NCBI RefSeq assembly: GCF_009909195.1
Contig: NZ_JAAAMU010000011.1
Span: 151,666-215,665, forward strand
DNA length: 64,000 bases
Direction of reading: 5' to 3'
Origin: Paenibacillus sacheonensis
GTDB taxonomy: Bacteria > Bacillota > Bacilli > Paenibacillales > Paenibacillaceae
Below, piece by piece: positions 16,916 to 25,916 of the stretch. How positions within the stretch are numbered: position 1 is the first letter of the stretch; each line of letters starts with the position of its first letter. Under the pieces are notes generated by a model that was given only the letters and a program-made list of their open reading frames with translations, was not told the origin of the DNA and made no database searches. The translations under genes and the position numbers were made by a program.

Positions 16916-17854
16916 ATGTCGACGATTCACGGAGAGACGACTGCGGCTTTGTCGTCCCCTACACCTCAACCTGTCAAACCTGTCTATACGTCGCTGTGGA
17001 GACAATCCCTGAGACGACTGCTCAAGAATAAGCTCGCCGTGTTCGGCTTCGTCGTCGTGGCGTTCATGTTCGCGGCGTGCTTCCTCGGACCGCTGTTCTC
17101 GCCGTATACGGACAACAAGATCAATATGGCCTTCATGAACAAGGCACCCGGTCTGAAGCATTGGCTCGGCACGGACGCGCTTGGCCGCGACGTGCTGACC
17201 CGCGTGCTGCAGGCAGGGAGGATTTCGTTGACTGTCGGCTTGGCTTCCATGGTGCTGTCTGTCTTCGTCGGCTCGCTGCTCGGCGTCATCGCCGGCTACT
17301 ATCGGGGCATCGTCGACCAAGTCATCATGCGTCTCGCAGACCTGCTGCTGACCATTCCGAGTCTTCCGCTCCTCTTCATTCTGGGCGCGCTGCTGTCGGA
17401 GTGGAAAGTGCCCACGGATTACCGCATGTACATCGTCATGCTGATGCTCAGCATCGTCGGATGGCCGGGTCTTGCCCGGATGGTTCGAGGCCAGATGCTT
17501 AGCCTGAGGGAACGCGAGTATATGCAGGCGACCGTCGTGCTCGGTCTTCGCGACCGCAGAAAGCTGTTTAATCACTTGCTTCCGAACTTAGTGCCGCTGC
17601 TCATCGTCATTGCCACGCTTAACATCGGCGGAGCCATTCTGTACGAGTCCGTCTTGAGCTACTTCGGACTTGGCGTCATGGCGCCGACGCCGACATGGGG
17701 CAATATGATCGACGCGGCCAACAACATGATCGATTTCCAAGACCATCCGTGGCTCTGGATTCCGCCCGGCTTCTCGATCTTCGCGACCGTCATCGCCATT
17801 AATATCTTCGGGGACGGGCTGCGGGATGTCTTGGATCCCAAGCAGAAAAGGTAG
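16916..17854 (+). CDS. Opp/Dpp-type ABC permease, OppC-like
   Basis: 312 residues: a cytoplasmic N-terminus of about 40 residues, then FAVFGFVV-type first helix (residues 42-62), LGTDALGRDVLTRVLQAGRISL (classic OppC motif) and five further helices. The EAA loop is YMQATVVLGLRDRRKLFNHLLPNL. The end is GDGLRDVLDPK. It begins 14 bases after the OppB-like stop with AGGAGG upstream. Confidence 0.92.
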   Translation: MSTIHGETTAALSSPTPQPVKPVYTSLWRQSLRRLLKNKLAVFGFVVVAFMFAACFLGPLFSPYTDNKINMAFMNKAPGLKHWLGTDALGRDVLTRVLQAGRISLTVGLASMVLSVFVGSLLGVIAGYYRGIVDQVIMRLADLLLTIPSLPLLFILGALLSEWKVPTDYRMYIVMLMLSIVGWPGLARMVRGQMLSLREREYMQATVVLGLRDRRKLFNHLLPNLVPLLIVIATLNIGGAILYESVLSYFGLGVMAPTPTWGNMIDAANNMIDFQDHPWLWIPPGFSIFATVIAINIFGDGLRDVLDPKQKR

Positions 17855-17865
17855 GTGTACGTGAC

Positions 17866-18855
17866 ATGAACATGGATAACGTACTTGACATAGAGCATTT
17901 AAGCACGCATTTCAAGACGGAAGACGGCATCGTTCGCGCCGTCGACGACGTGAGCCTGCAGGTCCGCCAAGGCGAGATCGTCTGCATCGTCGGCGAGTCC
18001 GGCAGCGGTAAGAGCATCACGGCCATGTCTGTCATGGGACTGATCGAAGCGCCGGCGGGACAGGTCGTCGGGGGAAGCATTGGCTTTCAGGGCGAGGACT
18101 TGCTCCAGCTTAGCCGCAACGAGCTTCGTACCATTCGGGGCAACGAGATCGCGATGATCTTCCAAGAACCGATGACCTCGCTCAATCCCGTGCTGCGGAT
18201 CGGCGAACAGCTGATGGAGCCCCTCATGGAGCATCTGAAAATGAGCAAGAAAGCCGCCCGGAAACGGGCGATCGAACTCATTGGCGAAGTGGGCATCTCC
18301 CGCGCGGAGCAGATCGCGGATTCGTATCCGCATGAGCTGAGCGGCGGCATGCTGCAGCGAATCATGATCGCCATCGCGATCTCGTGCGGCCCGAAGCTGC
18401 TGATCGCCGACGAACCGACGACCGCGCTCGACGTGACGATTCAAGCGCAGATTCTCGATATGCTGCGCCGCTTCAAGGAAGAATCGGGCATGTCGATCCT
18501 GCTCATTACGCATGACCTCGGCGTCGTGGCGGAGATGGCGGATTACGTGGTCGTTATGTATGCGGGCAAAGTGGTCGAGGAAGGCGAAGTCGTCGCCTTG
18601 TTCGAGAATCCGCAGCATCCGTATACGCAGGGCTTGCTGAGATCCAAGCCGATTATCAATCAGCGCCAGGAAGAGCTGTATTCCATTCCGGGCCAGGTTC
18701 CGAACCCGCTCGAGCTCGTGCCGTCCTGCTATTTCCACGACCGCTGCGCCCATTGCATGGACATCTGCAGGACGACGGAGCCCGCATTGAAGGAAACCGG
18801 CAGCCAGCAGAAAGTTGCCTGCTGGCTGTACGAGGAGGCGATTGCGCATGTCTGA
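17866..18855 (+). CDS. Opp/Dpp-type ABC ATPase, OppD-like
   Basis: 329 residues. Walker A GESGSGKSIT, Q-loop IFQEPMTSLNPV, signature LSGGMLQRIMIA and Walker B LLIADEPTTALD. The C-terminal oligopeptide-transport extension (HPYTQGLLRSKP, then CYFHDRCAHCMDICRTTEP) has the Cys-rich pattern of OppD, which binds an iron-sulfur cluster or metal in some homologues. It starts 12 bases after the OppC-like gene and overlaps the next gene by eight bases. Confidence 0.92.
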   Translation: MNMDNVLDIEHLSTHFKTEDGIVRAVDDVSLQVRQGEIVCIVGESGSGKSITAMSVMGLIEAPAGQVVGGSIGFQGEDLLQLSRNELRTIRGNEIAMIFQEPMTSLNPVLRIGEQLMEPLMEHLKMSKKAARKRAIELIGEVGISRAEQIADSYPHELSGGMLQRIMIAIAISCGPKLLIADEPTTALDVTIQAQILDMLRRFKEESGMSILLITHDLGVVAEMADYVVVMYAGKVVEEGEVVALFENPQHPYTQGLLRSKPIINQRQEELYSIPGQVPNPLELVPSCYFHDRCAHCMDICRTTEPALKETGSQQKVACWLYEEAIAHV

Positions 18856-19822
18856 GCAACGGCAGCCGCTGCTCGAGGTGAACGGGCTCAAGAAGTATTT
18901 TCCGATCAAATCCGGCCTGCTTAGCCGCACGGTCGGCAGCGTGAAGGCCGTCGACGATATCAGCTTCTCCATCAAACAGGGCGAGACCTTCGGCCTGGTC
19001 GGGGAATCGGGCAGCGGGAAGAGCACCGTAGGACGAACCATTCTGCGGCTGACGGACAAGACGGATGGCGAAGTCAAATTCAAGGGCGTCGACCTCTACA
19101 ACCTGCCGCCGCAGGAGCTTCGCCGGCTGCGACCGAAGATGCAGCTGATCTTCCAGGATCCGTACAGCTCGCTGAACCCCCGCGTCCGCATAGGCGACGC
19201 GATCGGCGAGGCGCTGCTCGACCATGGCCTCGCGCCGCGGGAAGAAATCCGCGATCGGGTCATGGAGGTGCTCGCCGCGTGCGGACTGTCGTCGTACCAT
19301 ATCGACCGCTTCCCGCATGAGTTCTCCGGCGGCCAGCGCCAGCGCGTCGGCATTGCAAGGGCGCTCGTCCTGAATCCCGATCTGATCATCGCGGACGAGC
19401 CGGTCTCCGCGCTGGACGTATCGATTCAAGCGCAGATCATCAATTTGTTCCGCAAGATGCAGGACACGCAGGGACTGACGTATCTGTTCATCTCCCATGA
19501 CCTCAGCGTCGTCGAGCATCTATGCTCGCATATCGGGGTGATGTATCTCGGCTCGATGATGGAGACCGCGTCGCGCGACGAGTTGTTTCGCAATCCGCTG
19601 CATCCGTATACCAAGGCGCTGCTCTCGGCCGTGCCGATCCCGATCCCGAAGCTGAAGCGCGAACGGATCGTGCTGAGCGGGGAACTGCCGAACCCCGCCG
19701 ATCCGCCCTCCGGCTGCAAATTTCATACGCGCTGCCCGTTCGCCGTTGCCCGCTGCCGAGAAGAGGTGCCGCAGTTCCGGAACGTCGGCGGCGATCATGG
19801 CGTCGCATGCCATCTCGTATGA
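18848..19822 (+). CDS. Opp/Dpp-type ABC ATPase, OppF-like
   Basis: 324 residues from the ATG at 18848, with GAGGAGG upstream inside the OppD-like gene. Walker A GESGSGKST, Q-loop IFQDPYSSLNPR, signature FSGGQRQRVGIARAL, Walker B LIIADEPVSALD, and the C-terminal HPYTKALLSAVP plus CKFHTRCPFAVARC metal-binding pattern. It forms the heterodimeric motor with the OppD-like protein. It is the last gene of the five-gene operon. Confidence 0.92.
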   Translation: MSEQRQPLLEVNGLKKYFPIKSGLLSRTVGSVKAVDDISFSIKQGETFGLVGESGSGKSTVGRTILRLTDKTDGEVKFKGVDLYNLPPQELRRLRPKMQLIFQDPYSSLNPRVRIGDAIGEALLDHGLAPREEIRDRVMEVLAACGLSSYHIDRFPHEFSGGQRQRVGIARALVLNPDLIIADEPVSALDVSIQAQIINLFRKMQDTQGLTYLFISHDLSVVEHLCSHIGVMYLGSMMETASRDELFRNPLHPYTKALLSAVPIPIPKLKRERIVLSGELPNPADPPSGCKFHTRCPFAVARCREEVPQFRNVGGDHGVACHLV

Positions 19823-19856
19823 GTAAGCTTTGTCAAAGCACTGTTGTACCCAAGTA

Positions 19857-19906
19857 GAAATAGCCGTGACGGCCGCTGTAATAAGCGGCCATCACGGCTA
19901 TTTTTG
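19857..19906 (+). terminator. Terminator of the peptide-importer operon
   Basis: AAATAGCCGTGACGGCCGCT pairs with AGCGGCCATCACGGCTATTTTT; the stem is long, with one mismatch, and is followed by T residues. Confidence 0.85.
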
Positions 19907-19983
19907 TAGACCAGCCTATCGTCCGCGTGATGCTGCCATGAATAGCGGATTGCTCACATGTCGTTGCACGATTGCAGCGTCCG

Positions 19984-20490
19984 TTAATTCAACCGCACCG
20001 CAGCTTGCTTCCCCTGCTTCAGGAGCAGCGTGTAATACACGACGTAATAAGCGAACATAATAAGCAGAAGCCCCGACGCCCACTCGCTGCCCCCCGCGTT
20101 GAAGGAATAGCTCCAGCCGCCTTCATGGGACATCGTGGCCATCTCATACCCTCGGTAAGCCAAGCGCCCGACGAATAATGCCGTTACGACGCTGCCGATC
20201 CACGCGTTCGCTTTGAAATACAGCCCGGTGCCGCGTCGTTCGAAGGCGGTCAGCGCGGCACCGGCGACGCCCAGCGCCGCTCCGACGAGGATCCCCAGCA
20301 CATCCGAAACGACGCTGATCGTGCTGAACCCGCTCTGCGACATGAACAAAATTCCGATCGCCGAGAACAAACCGATACGGAACATCAATCTGCGCGTCTG
20401 AAGCTGGCTCCACGAGAAATTGCTGCGCACCCGCTTAACGACTCGGTACCCCACTAAACAAACAAGGACAAGAATAATAATCTGCTGCAT
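19984..20490 (-). CDS. CcdC-like (DUF1453) membrane protein
   Basis: 168 residues with four or five hydrophobic helices. The alternation RRLMFRIGLF (about 33-42), LGILVGAALGVAGAALTAFE and TGLYFKANAWIGSVV resembles the CcdC/DUF1453 family of Bacilli, whose founding member lies in the cytochrome c biogenesis region. No ccdA or other cytochrome gene is nearby. ATG at 20490 is followed at once by the first helix; GGAGG lies upstream. Function unknown. Confidence 0.55.
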   Translation of the reverse strand: MQQIIILVLVCLVGYRVVKRVRSNFSWSQLQTRRLMFRIGLFSAIGILFMSQSGFSTISVVSDVLGILVGAALGVAGAALTAFERRGTGLYFKANAWIGSVVTALFVGRLAYRGYEMATMSHEGGWSYSFNAGGSEWASGLLLIMFAYYVVYYTLLLKQGKQAAVRLN

Positions 20491-20720
20491 GTATGTTGCC
20501 TCCCCATATTATGTTATTCGACAGGTACAATCATATCCCGCGGAGGCAGGTTTGCTCGACTGCCGCTGGATATAACCTTCCCGATCCCGCCCTCTATCCA
20601 TAGATAGATATGTTCGTTCCGAGCCTCAACCGGATTGCGTTCCCGCGCCTCACTTGGCTACAATAACCAATAGGAACGAAGCGATGCCGCGCAGGCGCAG
20701 GAGAACGGAGGCAGGATAGG

Positions 20721-21611
20721 ATGAACTTGATCGACCGGCGTTTCTTCATTCGCTCTATAGCCGCAGCGGCGTCTACCGCCATTCTGATGTATGCGGCCGA
20801 TTTCTTTGCGGGACCTCCCTTGAAAATCGCGCTGAACATCCTCATCTGGGCGACGTTTGTCAGCCGCTTCCTGCTGCGGAACTTCTGGCAGCCCAAGAGC
20901 AGCGCGATCGCGTTCGTGGCGCTGGTCGCATTGGAAACCGCGGCGGGCATGATCTGGTTCGGCGAAACCGAACTGATTTATTTTCTCGCGATTACGGTCA
21001 TTACGACGGCCGTCCGCCTCACCATGGGGCCGAAGCGCGTCCCGCTTCTCGCGGTCCTGATTCTCATCACGGGGCTGTACACGGCCTTCGGCAACGTAAG
21101 CCTGTTCAGCTTCCTTACATTTACTTTTATTTCGCTTTTCTTCTATTTGAACGTTCGCAGCAGACGGCAGCGCGATAGCATCTTCGAAGAGAACAAGCGC
21201 CATTTGGCCGAGCTGCAGGTCGCTTACGCGCATCTGCAAGAGGCATCCGTCGCTTCGATGCGGGGCGCGGTGCAAGGCGAGCGCACCCGTATCGCGCGCG
21301 ATATCCACGATTCGGTCGGGCACAGCCTGACCTCGCTGATCGTTCAGCTGCAAGCGCTGCGCTACATGATCGCCCAGGATCCCGCCCAAGCGGAGCAGAC
21401 GCTGCCCGGCATGCTGGAGGTGGCCCGCCAAGGACTGCAGGACATCCGGGCTTCCGTTCATTCGCTGGCCGATGACCGGTCGGTGTCCGGCTTGGCGCCG
21501 CTGCAGGCGCTGCTCGCCAGGATGGAGACGACGGCCTCCATCCGGTATGACCTGCGAACCGAGCTGGTAGAGGAGGATATCGACCCGTGCTCGTGGACGA
21601 TCAGAAAATGA
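20721..21611 (+). pseudogene. Sensor histidine kinase lacking its ATPase domain
   Basis: 296 residues. GGAGG precedes the ATG. Residues 12-145 hold about five transmembrane helices, as in DesK/LiaS-like kinases. The HisKA_3 dimerisation helix is intact: RTRIARDIHDSVGHSL with phosphoacceptor His196. The frame then ends at SWTIRK, shortly after TTASIRYDLRT. The entire HATPase_c domain (normally about 100 further residues with N, G1 and G2 boxes) is missing. It overlaps the downstream regulator by 25 bases. The simplest reading is an internal deletion that fused the kinase to the regulator start. Without the ATPase it cannot autophosphorylate alone. Confidence 0.75.
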
Positions 21612-22231
21612 TCCGGCAAGGCTTCGGTTACGTCATCGGCCTGCAGAGCGACATGAACGTCGTCGGCGAGGCGGCGGACGGCATAGAAGCGGTCGCTCAG
21701 GCAATCGCGCTGCAGCCCCATATTATCCTGATGGACATTCAGATGCCGGGCATGACGGGCATCGAAGCTTCCAAAGCGATATTGAAACAGCTGCCGCGCG
21801 TCAAAATCGTCATGCTGACGACGTTCAACGACCCCGACTACATCTACGAGGTAATCCGCTCGGGCGCCGTCGGTTATTTGCTGAAGGACGCGGACGTGGA
21901 GGATATGCTAGGCGCCATTCGTTCCGCCTATCGGGGCGAAGCCGTGTACCGGACGGACCTGGCGGCGAACGCGCTTTCCCGCGCCGTCTCGTCCGCCTGC
22001 CTCGTCCCGGATTCGAGCGCGGATGCTTCGCTGCTCGAGCCGCTGACCGAGCGCGAACAGGAGATTCTGCAGGAGATGGCGTACGGCCTGCGCAACGACC
22101 GCATCGCGCAGAAGCTGTTCATCAGCGAAGGAACCGTCAAGTCCCACGTCCATCGCATCTTGCAGAAGTTCGGCTGCGGCGACCGGACCGAGGTCGTCGT
22201 GACGGCGCTGCGCAAGGGAATGGTCAAGTAG
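21587..22231 (+). CDS. NarL/LuxR-family response regulator with shortened N-terminus
   Basis: 214 residues from GTG 21587, with GAGGAGG ten bases upstream. The receiver domain has acidic Asp4/Asp5, phosphoacceptor Asp50 (IILMDIQMP), a Thr in VMLTTF and Lys in YLLKDA. The C-terminal LuxR-type helix-turn-helix is LTEREQEILQEMAYGLRNDRIAQ...SEGTVKSHVHRILQKF. Usual family members begin with about four more residues (MIRVLLVDD...), which are absent here. That fits a deletion ending in the first strand. The protein may still fold and accept phosphate from another kinase. Confidence 0.85.
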   Translation: MLVDDQKMIRQGFGYVIGLQSDMNVVGEAADGIEAVAQAIALQPHIILMDIQMPGMTGIEASKAILKQLPRVKIVMLTTFNDPDYIYEVIRSGAVGYLLKDADVEDMLGAIRSAYRGEAVYRTDLAANALSRAVSSACLVPDSSADASLLEPLTEREQEILQEMAYGLRNDRIAQKLFISEGTVKSHVHRILQKFGCGDRTEVVVTALRKGMVK

Positions 22232-22294
22232 CTGCGGCTGCTCATCGCGGGCGCCCAATAATCCTAAGCGGCTGCTCAATTAAACGTTCGCAGC

Positions 22295-22331
22295 AAAAAG
22301 AGCCATGGCGGTCATCCTCGCCAGGCTCTTC
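22295..22331 (-). terminator. Terminator of the chemoreceptor gene
   Basis: On the minus strand AGAGCC-TGGCG pairs with CGCCA-TGGCTCT, then TTTTT. It lies beyond the heptamer array, so the array is inside the chemoreceptor 3' untranslated region. Confidence 0.75.
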
Positions 22332-22345
22332 GCTATGCAATGGTT

Positions 22346-22433
22346 TTGCGGCTTGCGGCTTGCGGCTTGCGGTTTGCGGTTTGCGGTTTGCGGCTTGCGG
22401 CTTGCGGCTTGCGGCTTGCGGCTTGCGGTTTGC
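22346..22433. repeat. Heptanucleotide array, 12 copies of TTGCGG(C/T)
   Basis: Twelve complete units and four further bases, in the order CCC TTT CCCCC T at the variable seventh position. It ends exactly next to the chemoreceptor stop codon at 22434-22436. As a seven-base unit it is prone to slippage. Confidence 0.95.
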
Positions 22434-24188
22434 TCACAGGTTGAATTTGTCTACTGCCGCTTCCAGCACGGAGATCCGCTTCTTGAGCAGCTCCGTCGTA
22501 TCGGCGATCCGCTTCGCCGCTTCCAGCTGATTCGCGGACATCCGCTGGATGAACGACGTGCTTTCCGCCGTGACCGCCGAAATCTGCGAGATTTGCTCGA
22601 CCGATGCGCTAACCTCTTCGGAGCTTGCCGTAACCTCCTCCGCGGCCGCCGAGATCTCCTGGATATGACTATTGACGAACACGAACCGATCGACCGTGTC
22701 GTTAAACAGCGATTCGACTTGACCCGAGAGCTCCCTGCCTCGGAACATCTCCTTGGCTTCCTCCACCATCCGCTCGCCGATCAGCGCGGATTCCTGTTGG
22801 ATCTGCTGCAGGAGCGAGGTGATCTGCGCCACGGAGACGGAAGAAGCCTCCGCGAGCTTACGCACTTCGCTGGCCACGATGGCGAATCCCGATCCATGCT
22901 CTCCCGCTCTCGCCGCCTCGATGGAAGCGTTCAGGGCGAGCAGCTTGGTCTGGTCGGCGATGCTCGTAATCGATTGAAGCGCCGGTTCGATCTCCTGCAC
23001 ATAGGCGTTCAGAACCTGCACCGAATTCGTCGTCTGCTCGGCGACGTCGGAGATCGACGCGACTTGGCCTTTCAGCCGGAGGATCGAATTCCTTCCTTGC
23101 TCCGCGGTTTCGAGCGCCGCCATCGAAGCGATCGACACGCTCGACGAAGCTTCGGACGTGCGTTGAATGGCGAGCGTAATCTCCTCCATCGATTCCGCGC
23201 TGTCCGCCGCCCCTGAACGCTGCTGCTGCGCGCTGTCGGCCAAATGCGTGATCGATTGCTCGAGCTGCACGTTCAAGGTCAGCATCCGGTCCGCCTCCGA
23301 ACTGAACTGATCGGTCGAATGCACGAGTTCCTGCGTGGTCGCCTTCACGTCGCGAACCACGTCTCCGAGCGTGACGCCCAATCTCTCGCTCATCTGCAGC
23401 ATAGCGGAATAGGCTTGCCCGATCTCGTCGTTGGAGCTGATGCGCTTGGCGGCAAGGTGCTGCTTGGCTTCGGCGAGATCTCCCTTGGCAATGGCCTCCG
23501 CGCTTTTGACGATAATGCCGAGCGGCCGCAAGGCGCGGGCCAGGAACAACGCCATCAGCGCAAACACAAGGAGTGTCAGAATCCCCATCAAGATGAATAG
23601 CGGCGTGCTTGAATCCATCACTTCCCGATAAATCGCATGCGAAACGGATACATCCGTATCGATCCCGATCGCGCCGATAATCGTTCCGGACGCATTGCGC
23701 AGCGGGGCGAACGAAGAGAGATACGTCCCGTACTCCTCGTTGTGAATGATGCTGCTCTTGGCGGTCTGCCCCTTCAATACCGATGCGATCGCATCCTTCG
23801 GCATATCGGTAATCTCGCCGATCGGCGACGCGTCGTCCGCTTCCTTCGGCTGCCCGTCGATCAGAAGGACCGGTTTTCCTTTATCGTCGATTTTGACCGT
23901 ATATACGTACAAGGCGCCGATCTCCAGCCGGTACGTATTCAATACGTCCCGTAGATGCCAATAGAGATCGTTCTCCTTGGCGTCGCCGAGAAAGGCTTCG
24001 TAGGACTTTACATCGAACTGCCCCGCATAGGCCTCCGCGACGTGCATGCTGAAGCTGCCGATCGCTTCTTCGCTTGCCTTTTTCGTGCTGCGGACTTGCA
24101 GATAGATCAGGATGGAAGAGAGGATAAGGAGGATCGTCAGAATCATAATCGATAGCTTGAATACGAGGCGGCCTTTGCGTCTAAACAT
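22434..24188 (-). CDS. Methyl-accepting chemotaxis protein
   Basis: 584 residues from the ATG at 24188 (AGGGAG upstream); longer frames upstream run through terminator hairpins. Layout: basic start, transmembrane helix about 12-32, extracellular sensor domain to about 210, second helix, a HAMP domain ([23 protein letters not shown]), then a long helical signalling domain. The hairpin tip reads [38 protein letters not shown], the kinase-contact region conserved in chemoreceptors. It signals to CheA/CheW, which are not in the window. Confidence 0.92.
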   Translation of the reverse strand: MFRRKGRLVFKLSIMILTILLILSSILIYLQVRSTKKASEEAIGSFSMHVAEAYAGQFDVKSYEAFLGDAKENDLYWHLRDVLNTYRLEIGALYVYTVKIDDKGKPVLLIDGQPKEADDASPIGEITDMPKDAIASVLKGQTAKSSIIHNEEYGTYLSSFAPLRNASGTIIGAIGIDTDVSVSHAIYREVMDSSTPLFILMGILTLLVFALMALFLARALRPLGIIVKSAEAIAKGDLAEAKQHLAAKRISSNDEIGQAYSAMLQMSERLGVTLGDVVRDVKATTQELVHSTDQFSSEADRMLTLNVQLEQSITHLADSAQQQRSGAADSAESMEEITLAIQRTSEASSSVSIASMAALETAEQGRNSILRLKGQVASISDVAEQTTNSVQVLNAYVQEIEPALQSITSIADQTKLLALNASIEAARAGEHGSGFAIVASEVRKLAEASSVSVAQITSLLQQIQQESALIGERMVEEAKEMFRGRELSGQVESLFNDTVDRFVFVNSHIQEISAAAEEVTASSEEVSASVEQISQISAVTAESTSFIQRMSANQLEAAKRIADTTELLKKRISVLEAAVDKFNL

Positions 24189-24299
24189 GTAATCTATACT
24201 CCCTTTGCGACAAATTTCCCTATTTTTCCTTTTTATACGACAAAATAATGAGTTCGCCGACAAGCGCGGTTTCTCCTGCACGGAGCTGGAATTATATGC

Positions 24300-24338
24300 A
24301 AAAAAACAGAGCGGCGGCGATCGGATCGCCACGCTCTG
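24300..24338 (-). terminator. Second (downstream) terminator after the acetyltransferase
   Basis: On the minus strand CAGAGCG pairs with CGCTCTG, with an inner GGCGATC/GATCGCC stem, followed by seven T. Confidence 0.75.
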
Positions 24339-24368
24339 CAGGAGGCAAAACGACAATCGGAGAAAAGC

Positions 24369-24393
24369 AAAAAAGGAGGCCTGCGCCTCCTTT
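24369..24393 (-). terminator. First terminator after the acetyltransferase
   Basis: AAAGGAGGC pairs with GCCTCCTTT around four bases, with six T following on the minus strand. Confidence 0.8.
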
Positions 24394-24524
24394 CCGCTTC
24401 TCCTGTTTCGCGATGACAGCTCGCGCCTCCCCTTACTGCTCGTTCATCGTTTCTCCTAGCTTATCGTTTCTCCTAGTTCATCCTGCGGGCCGCTCCGATA
24501 CCGCAGGCGACTCGACTTTTGATG

Positions 24525-25643
24525 TCAAAACTTATCCGCCGTGTACCAGAAGATCGGAAGCGGAAACCATCCCGCCGGTACGCGGGCTGCGGCATATCGA
24601 CCGTGCGGCGTGAGCAGAAGCGTCTGGGCCTGCTGCTTGTCCAGCTCGGGCGCACCGGGCTTGGCAGAGCGTTCGACCGTTACGCCGGTCTCGTCCACGC
24701 GGGCAGTAACGGGCTGGCCGTCCAGCACGGCGGAGAATTCGCCCGGCGCAAGTCCCTGCGTCCGATGCTTCAGCGTCAAATACGCCTCCAGCACGCGGGC
24801 AAAATCTATGATGTGGTACATATCGGATGTCTCGATCGTATAATTTTCCGCGAAGCGACTCAGGCACGCATTCAGCTCCGTCTCATACTCCGGCGCGAGA
24901 ATCGATATCCAATCCTCGCCGGAATGCGCCAGATACGCCTTGATCGCCCGTGGAATATCTTCCGTGTTCGCCATGGCGAGCTCGTTTATCTCTTTGCCTG
25001 TCTTGCTGGCGACGACGTAACCGATCAGCCGGTCCCCGTCCAGCACGCCGAGCGGCCTCTGCTCCAGACCGCTTAAGATAAGCGCCATCTGCCCCTCCTC
25101 GCGCTGCACGTGCGCGGGCCGGGCTTCATTCAGCTTGCGCGCGAAGGCTGCCGCGCCATCGATCTCGAAGAGCGGACGGATGGACAGCCCCTGCTCGTTC
25201 TCGTGTTTCAGCGCATGGCGGGCATTGTCTTTCCCTACCGAATATTTCATTCTCACCCCGCCGAGGGTGAAATCGAAATACTCGTACCGCTGCCGCTGAC
25301 CATATAAGACGAGCATGTCATACGACTGGGGCGCTTCTTCGAGCCATTTGTTCATCAGCACCTTCATATGTCCTTCGCCGCGAGCCCGTGGATGCACCGA
25401 CACGATCCCCAAGTATCCCGCGCGCAGCGGGATGCCGCCAACGTTCATCGGCTCCGGGTATACGGCTACCAGCGCGCGCAGCCGGCCCTGCTCGTCCGCG
25501 GCGACCATATGGATCGACGAAGAATCGATATCCTTGCCGTACGCCTTGGGAATGATGGACTCAAAGTCGATCTTGAAAGCGTAATTGGCCAAATCGATAT
25601 AGGCCTCGCGTTCGTCCGGTCTTGCCTTTCTGTATTCCAGCAC
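24525..25643 (-). CDS. Eis-like GNAT N-acetyltransferase with SCP2 domain
   Basis: 372 residues from a GTG with AAGGAG nine bases upstream. The first GNAT domain has the acetyl-CoA loop VSVHPRARGEGHMKVLM (V-x-x-x-x-R-x-x-G pattern), followed by a second GNAT-like fold (about 140-270) and a C-terminal sterol-carrier-like domain. The chain ends in Phe; in mycobacterial Eis the carboxylate of the terminal Phe acts as general base, and this end fits that mechanism. It probably acetylates an amine such as an aminoglycoside or a peptide. The physiological substrate is unknown. Confidence 0.85.
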   Translation of the reverse strand: MLEYRKARPDEREAYIDLANYAFKIDFESIIPKAYGKDIDSSSIHMVAADEQGRLRALVAVYPEPMNVGGIPLRAGYLGIVSVHPRARGEGHMKVLMNKWLEEAPQSYDMLVLYGQRQRYEYFDFTLGGVRMKYSVGKDNARHALKHENEQGLSIRPLFEIDGAAAFARKLNEARPAHVQREEGQMALILSGLEQRPLGVLDGDRLIGYVVASKTGKEINELAMANTEDIPRAIKAYLAHSGEDWISILAPEYETELNACLSRFAENYTIETSDMYHIIDFARVLEAYLTLKHRTQGLAPGEFSAVLDGQPVTARVDETGVTVERSAKPGAPELDKQQAQTLLLTPHGRYAAARVPAGWFPLPIFWYTADKF

Positions 25644-25916
25644 GATGTCAGCTCCCTTTATATATGGTTTGAAATAACGATATCGGTTGTACTCATGAAA
25701 CCACTTCCATTATACAAGAAAAACGGGCGTCGCAAACGGGCAGAACTGCAGAAGGTTTGGCGGCCATGGAGTGCACCGCGTGCACCTCTATTTCTTCATG
25801 ATTATTCCAGAAGAAGTGTATCTAACTCTCCGATTCCATGATACAATTCGTATTGTTTGGCCGATGGTTCCCATTCCATTATCAGCCGAACGAATAGGAA
25901 TAATCCTACTTATATC

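Larger units (their letters stand above)
24189..24524. other. Intergenic stretch with two hairpins and a tandem repeat
   Basis: No gene is seen. It holds the chemoreceptor start signals, two terminator hairpins for the acetyltransferase transcript (listed separately) and a 16-base tandem repeat around ATCGTTTCTCCTAG (24446-24477). Confidence 0.7.

Noticed and set aside
17899..19519. Two long minus-strand frames (394 and 287 codons)
   Set aside because: They are opposite the two peptide-importer ATPase genes, whose motifs leave no doubt about the coding strand.
22346..22433. CRISPR-like array
   Set aside because: Units are seven bases long and have no spacers, so it is a simple-sequence repeat.
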